Positions 60,190 to 64,000 of a stretch of 64,000 nucleotides of DNA are shown here, piece after piece. The position numbers and the translations under genes are program-made. Source of the DNA: Olivibacter oleidegradans (GTDB lineage Bacteria > Bacteroidota > Bacteroidia > Sphingobacteriales > Sphingobacteriaceae); contig NZ_JBHLWO010000001.1 of assembly GCF_042432805.1 (NCBI RefSeq), positions 186,001 through 250,000 on the forward strand. The letters run 5' to 3'. The notes beneath the pieces were generated by a model, which ran no database searches, was not told the origin of the DNA, and saw nothing but the letters and a program-made list of their open reading frames with translations. The first letter of the stretch is position 1, and each line of letters starts with the position of its first letter.

Positions 60190-63100
60190 TTAGTTATGGT
60201 TGACATCCTCGTTAATATCTCCTGAAAGCGTTTCGCAATGATAAATAATGGTTGGCTTTTCGACTGCTTTTTGTGTTGCATTCCCTTTATCCTTTTCTTC
60301 CAACGATTTAGCAATCAATCTAGCTTTCTCTTTTTGTTGAAAATCTCGAATCTTCTCATCTTCCTCTACATCCCAATATTTTACACCATCTACAAAGGTC
60401 TTCTCGGCACGGGCATAAATACTTAAAGGATTACCACTCCATATCACCACATCTGCATCTTTGCCGGCTTTCAAACTACCCACCTTATTATCAATGTGCA
60501 GCATTTTTGCTGGATTGAGGGTTACTAATTTCCATGCCTCTTCTTCTGTCAAGCCACCATACTTGATTACTTTTGCAGCTTCCTGATTTAAGCGACGAGC
60601 CATCTCAGCGTCATCCGAATTAATGGCCGTTACCACACCCTGCTTTTCCATTAAATAAGCATTATAGGGTATTGCCTCCTGTACCTCCATTTTATAGGCC
60701 CACCAGTCTGCAAAAGTAGCTCCTGCAATACTTCTTGCGGCCATACGATCCGCTAACTTATAGCCTTCTAAGATATGCGTAAAGGTATTTACCTTGAAAC
60801 CAAGGCTATCAGCCAAATGCATGAGCATATTGATTTCAGACTGCACATAGGAATGGCAGGTGATAAAACGCTTATTGTCTAATATCTCCACCAAAGCATC
60901 CAATTCGAGATCACGACGCGCATTGCTGCCTTTCATCGCTATTTTTGCCTTATATTCCTTCGCTCTTGTAAAAGCATCTACATACACCTGCTCCACACCC
61001 ATTCGTGTTTGCGGGAAACGCACCCGTGCAATATCTCCCCAATTGCTTTGTTTTACGTTTTCGCCAAGGGCAAATTTTATGAAGCCATCGCTCCCTTCGA
61101 ATTTAAGCTCCTCAGGTGATTTACCCCAACGCAACTTAATTAATTGAGATTGCCCGCCAATTGCGTTAGCTGAGCCGTGCAATATATGCGAGGACGTTAC
61201 CCCGCCTGCCAATTGTCGATAGATATTAACATCTTCCGAATTTATAATATCACCAATACGCACTTCAGCAGTAACTGATTGCGTTCCCTCGTTTATGCCT
61301 CTAGAAATAGCGATATGTGAATGCTCGTCTATGATACCTGCCGTAATGTGCTTGCCGGTAGCATCAATGAGCGTTGCGCCGGAGGCATTGAGATTTTTAC
61401 CGACCGCTTTGATTTTTCCACCGGCAATTAATACATCTGCTCCTTCCAATATGCCTTCTTTTTCATTAGTCCATACGGTCGCATTTTTTAACAATACATC
61501 GGCAGCAGCAAGAGGTTGCTCATGACCATAGGCTGCAAAAGGATAAATTACCTTGCCTAATTCAAGGGGCTTGTCCGCTCGCTTCGTTTCGGTCTTTTCC
61601 GTGTAGGCCCCCGTATAAGAAGCTGACCAAGGAATAGTACCACCATCCTCACGATTAATTTCACCTTTTAATTGAAGTGGTTTTACTGTTGCAATATAGG
61701 CGCTAATCCGGTAGCTTTTCTTTACCCCTTTCGGATTAAAGCTCAGACTTAACAAATCACCATCTACTACCAAATTCGCTTTGATTTTTGTCGTATCGTT
61801 CGGCTTGCTAATGTAAGCTTCATACTTTCCCTGCTTCCCGCCTATCAGCAGTTTTATTGCACCGAAATCATCCACATTGCTTGCGTACTCTCCTCTCAGA
61901 TCTTTATTACTGCTATGGTTAGCGATAAATTTTTCTCCTTCAATCCAATTTTCATAGATGATATTCCCTTCTTTGAACAAACTATCCGAAGTAATAATAA
62001 AACTAGCCAGTTTTCCTTTCTCCAAGGTTCCTAAGCGATCACCCGCTCCCAACAATCTAGCAGGAGTCTCCGTCAATGCACGTAGAGCGGCATCTTCACT
62101 TAATCCATATTTAATGGCTTTGCGTAAATTGGGCCAAAAGTCCCGGACGTTATCTAAATCGCTAGCTGTTAAGGCAAAAGGAATGGATGCCTTTTCCAAA
62201 GCGGCGGGATTGCCTGGAGCAAGCTCCCAGTGCTTCAACTGCGCAAGCGACAATTTATTAGCCTCGTAGGGGTCTGCTACATCATATGTTTTCGGAAAGT
62301 TAAGCGGAACGATAAGACTTGCCCCTGTAGCCTTCACTTCTTGAATACGTTGATAGTCATTTCCTCCCGTTTTGATAATATAGGATTTCCCAAATTCTTT
62401 GGCTATTTTATCAGCCCTTAAAACATCCAATACATCGTTCACTTCAAAAAATTGTGGTAGCGACTGCCACTTATTAAACGCTTCTAAGGAAATGTTGTAT
62501 TCTTTCTTCTGTTGCTGATACCATTTCGCATCGTAATATGTTTGACGCAAAAGGGCAATGCTTCCCATTAAAGAAGAAGGGTAAGACGTTTTTGCAGAGC
62601 CTTTATCGAAAGAATACTGAGCAGCGGCGTCGGGAATGATGACAAGCTCATTATCTTTATTGGTGTTCAGTGCAATCAATGCACTACTTCCCCGCGCAAT
62701 TCCGTCTTTTACTATCGTGTGTACCGCTCCGAAGCCAATTTTCTTAAGTTGTTCTGCTTTCTTTTCATCCTGTGCAAAAACATCGATCGCCCGAGTCTCC
62801 GGCCGTATTGCCTCGTTCCAGGCGTATGGGCCGTTCTTTGTAGAAGTGAGTACCTGGGCAGCCCTCCCAAAAGCGCGTGATTCCTTGTTTTCAGGTACGC
62901 CGTAGGTAGTAAAAGGATCAATCAGAGATGGATAGATAAACTTGCCTTGCAAATCAATCGTTATGTAACCTGCGGGCACTTCCTGTCCCGCTCCTACGGA
63001 TTCGATCAGTCGATCGTTCACCAGTAGCGTCGCATTTTTCAGACTCTGCCCAGCTTTTGTGATAATATGAGCATTTATAAACGCGTACTTTTTCGGTCGC

Positions 63101-63192
63101 TTATCGTGCGAGCCGTTAACAGGAAAAGTTTCCTGGCTTTTCAGGAAGTAAAAGCTAAATAAAAAGAGGCAAAAGGGTAAGATTTTTCGCAT
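60190..63192 (-). CDS. Double amidohydrolase-domain protein, one domain with intact HxH
   Basis: 1000 residues from the ATG at 63192 (signal peptide MRKILPFCLFLFSFYFLKSQ). Two amidohydrolase-like domains in tandem: the first (about 40-430) reads YPSLIDPFTTYG at the metal-loop position and lacks HxH; a beta-rich linker follows (about 450-560); the second (about 570-970) has AGIIDEHSHIAIS, ITCHSYVQSEI, FTHILEGYK and AINSDDAEM, a full set of candidate metal ligands. Periplasmic. It and the next gene together carry three amidohydrolase-type domains, one apparently active. Substrate unknown; peptidase or imidazolonepropionase-like hydrolysis is possible. Confidence 0.87.
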   Translation of the reverse strand: MRKILPFCLFLFSFYFLKSQETFPVNGSHDKRPKKYAFINAHIITKAGQSLKNATLLVNDRLIESVGAGQEVPAGYITIDLQGKFIYPSLIDPFTTYGVPENKESRAFGRAAQVLTSTKNGPYAWNEAIRPETRAIDVFAQDEKKAEQLKKIGFGAVHTIVKDGIARGSSALIALNTNKDNELVIIPDAAAQYSFDKGSAKTSYPSSLMGSIALLRQTYYDAKWYQQQKKEYNISLEAFNKWQSLPQFFEVNDVLDVLRADKIAKEFGKSYIIKTGGNDYQRIQEVKATGASLIVPLNFPKTYDVADPYEANKLSLAQLKHWELAPGNPAALEKASIPFALTASDLDNVRDFWPNLRKAIKYGLSEDAALRALTETPARLLGAGDRLGTLEKGKLASFIITSDSLFKEGNIIYENWIEGEKFIANHSSNKDLRGEYASNVDDFGAIKLLIGGKQGKYEAYISKPNDTTKIKANLVVDGDLLSLSFNPKGVKKSYRISAYIATVKPLQLKGEINREDGGTIPWSASYTGAYTEKTETKRADKPLELGKVIYPFAAYGHEQPLAAADVLLKNATVWTNEKEGILEGADVLIAGGKIKAVGKNLNASGATLIDATGKHITAGIIDEHSHIAISRGINEGTQSVTAEVRIGDIINSEDVNIYRQLAGGVTSSHILHGSANAIGGQSQLIKLRWGKSPEELKFEGSDGFIKFALGENVKQSNWGDIARVRFPQTRMGVEQVYVDAFTRAKEYKAKIAMKGSNARRDLELDALVEILDNKRFITCHSYVQSEINMLMHLADSLGFKVNTFTHILEGYKLADRMAARSIAGATFADWWAYKMEVQEAIPYNAYLMEKQGVVTAINSDDAEMARRLNQEAAKVIKYGGLTEEEAWKLVTLNPAKMLHIDNKVGSLKAGKDADVVIWSGNPLSIYARAEKTFVDGVKYWDVEEDEKIRDFQQKEKARLIAKSLEEKDKGNATQKAVEKPTIIYHCETLSGDINEDVNHN

Positions 63193-63405
63193 AATGCACA
63201 TCTAATTAAAGAATAAAAAGTTCAAGTTGTCAAAAAAGAGAATCCATTTTGCGGATTTTTTTGTTGTTGACGATAAAAACCAAGCGTTCGCCAAGTTTTT
63301 CACTAAAATACCCTTTTTAATTAAAAAAAATTTGTTTTGGCCTTCTCTCATAAGAATGTTACCTTTTTTACATTATAAGTTATACCTTCGTTCAAAAACA
63401 TTGGC

Positions 63406-63807
63406 ATGGGAAATCCAATAATACAAGCGCTTCATCATGTGGCTATTATCTGTTCCGATTATCAACGATCCAAGCAATTTTATACTACCGTACTTGGGTT
63501 TGAGGTCCTTAACGAAACTTATCGAGATGAACGGGAATCTTACAAACTAGACTTGGCCTTAAATGGTCAATACGTCATTGAATTATTTTCCTTTCCTGAG
63601 CCTCCGAGACGGGTGAGCAAGCCTGAAGCTTGCGGTTTAAGACATTTAGCCTTTGCTGTTGACAATCTAGAGAAGGCAATCGATCATCTAACGATGCATC
63701 AGGTACAAACCGAACCGATTCGGGTAGATGAACTAACCGGAAAACGCTTTACTTTTTTTGCGGATCCCGACGACTTGCCTTTGGAGTTCTACGAAATTGA
63801 CCATTAA
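63406..63807 (+). CDS. VOC-superfamily protein (GloA2/YaeR-like)
   Basis: 133 residues, a single vicinal-oxygen-chelate domain: LHHVAIICSDYQRSKQFYTTVLGFEVL, KLDLALNGQYVIELFSFP, LRHLAFAVDNLEKAI, FFADPDDLPLEFYE. Candidate metal ligands H10 or H11, E and the final E are present. Relatives are annotated as glyoxalase-like, but true lactoylglutathione lyase activity is unlikely in an organism type that usually lacks glutathione. Upstream sequence TATACCTTCG is a near-consensus -7 box. Confidence 0.87.
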   Translation: MGNPIIQALHHVAIICSDYQRSKQFYTTVLGFEVLNETYRDERESYKLDLALNGQYVIELFSFPEPPRRVSKPEACGLRHLAFAVDNLEKAIDHLTMHQVQTEPIRVDELTGKRFTFFADPDDLPLEFYEIDH

Positions 63808-63934
63808 TTGTCATTCCATTGAAATAAAGTAAAAGATGATCAAACACCTAATTTAGTATGATTGTTATCAACTCATATCTTATCTAAACGAAGTAGCTTT
63901 GATAAAGCTCGGGTTCTTGATTAATTTTATTCAT

Positions 63935-64000
63935 ATGACAGCATTTATACAGGAGATTAAACGTGAGGTCAAAAATTGGTGGCTTTTCACTGTTATTGGC
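63935..64000 (+). CDS. HdeD/DUF308-like membrane protein, 3' end outside window
   Basis: Only 22 codons are visible. They read MTAFIQEIKREVKNWWLFTVIG, an amphipathic start with a basic NWW segment leading into a hydrophobic helix, as in HdeD-like acid-resistance membrane proteins. The assignment rests on this short piece alone. The 127 bases before it hold nothing I recognise. Confidence 0.4.
   Translation, partial: MTAFIQEIKREVKNWWLFTVIG

Noticed and set aside
63227..63421. 64-residue frame between the amidohydrolase and VOC genes
   Set aside because: TTG start, no domain, runs into the VOC gene in another frame and overlaps its promoter region.

Overview
The window is a chromosomal segment from a Bacteroidota bacterium, most likely of the order Sphingobacteriales (Pedobacter/Sphingobacterium/Olivibacter type; I cannot fix the genus). 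The evidence is the gene content (gldH, a Cys-rich RicT/PSP1, DUF4369-TlpA, AsmA-like pairs, the order miaB / sigma54-type activator / lptE / TPR / secG), the near absence of Shine-Dalgarno sequences, and many Bacteroidota -7 boxes of the form TAnnTTTG. I recognise no rRNA, tRNA, CRISPR array, prophage or complete insertion sequence. Both ends cut genes: a sensor kinase on the left and an HdeD-like membrane protein on the right.

Layout. 1-6.9 kb: TPR sensor histidine kinase (cut), small secreted protein, uvrB, upp, a 0.65 kb minisatellite of about 91-bp units, and a YjjG-type HAD phosphatase. 6.9-16.1 kb: a carbohydrate island on the minus strand with a ROK kinase, two GH88 unsaturated uronyl hydrolases, kduD, a DUF4861-like lipoprotein, kduI, a GH29 alpha-L-fucosidase and a LacI-type repressor. 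Two LacI-like palindromes lie before two of its transcription units. The island can trim fucose and unsaturated uronic acid from oligosaccharides and carry the uronate as far as 2-keto-3-deoxygluconate. The lyase, the KDG kinase/aldolase and any SusCD importer must lie elsewhere.

16.1-32.5 kb: CoA-binding protein, FAD-dependent dehydrogenase, a 534-bp inverted-repeat-bounded element with no clear gene, LemA with two TPM-domain proteins, an esterase, an arginase-fold protein with altered metal ligands, an epimerase, a SerB/SerA-remnant/ACT fusion, a TlpA-like thioredoxin, ilvE and two AsmA-like proteins. 32.7-43 kb: miaB, a sigma54-type activator, lptE, a TPR protein, secG, groES-groEL, three small envelope-stress-type proteins, an AI-2E family permease and a crotonase.

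43-54.5 kb is rich in cell-wall genes: two convergent L,D-transpeptidases, gldH-ricT-holB, ruvX, an O-methyltransferase, two tandem glucosaminidase/LysM proteins, a CarboxypepD-like protein, a DUF3078-like protein and an N-acetylmuramoyl-L-alanine amidase. 54.5-64 kb: glnS, a cold-shock protein, a DEAD-box helicase, an M48 peptidase, two amidohydrolase-family proteins and a VOC protein.

The least explained structures are non-coding. They are the 534-bp element with its compact hairpin relative at 26.2 kb, the minisatellite, several short-word repetitive tails that start at stop codons, and a promoter-like motif (30 of 35 bases identical) shared by lemA and the O-methyltransferase gene.
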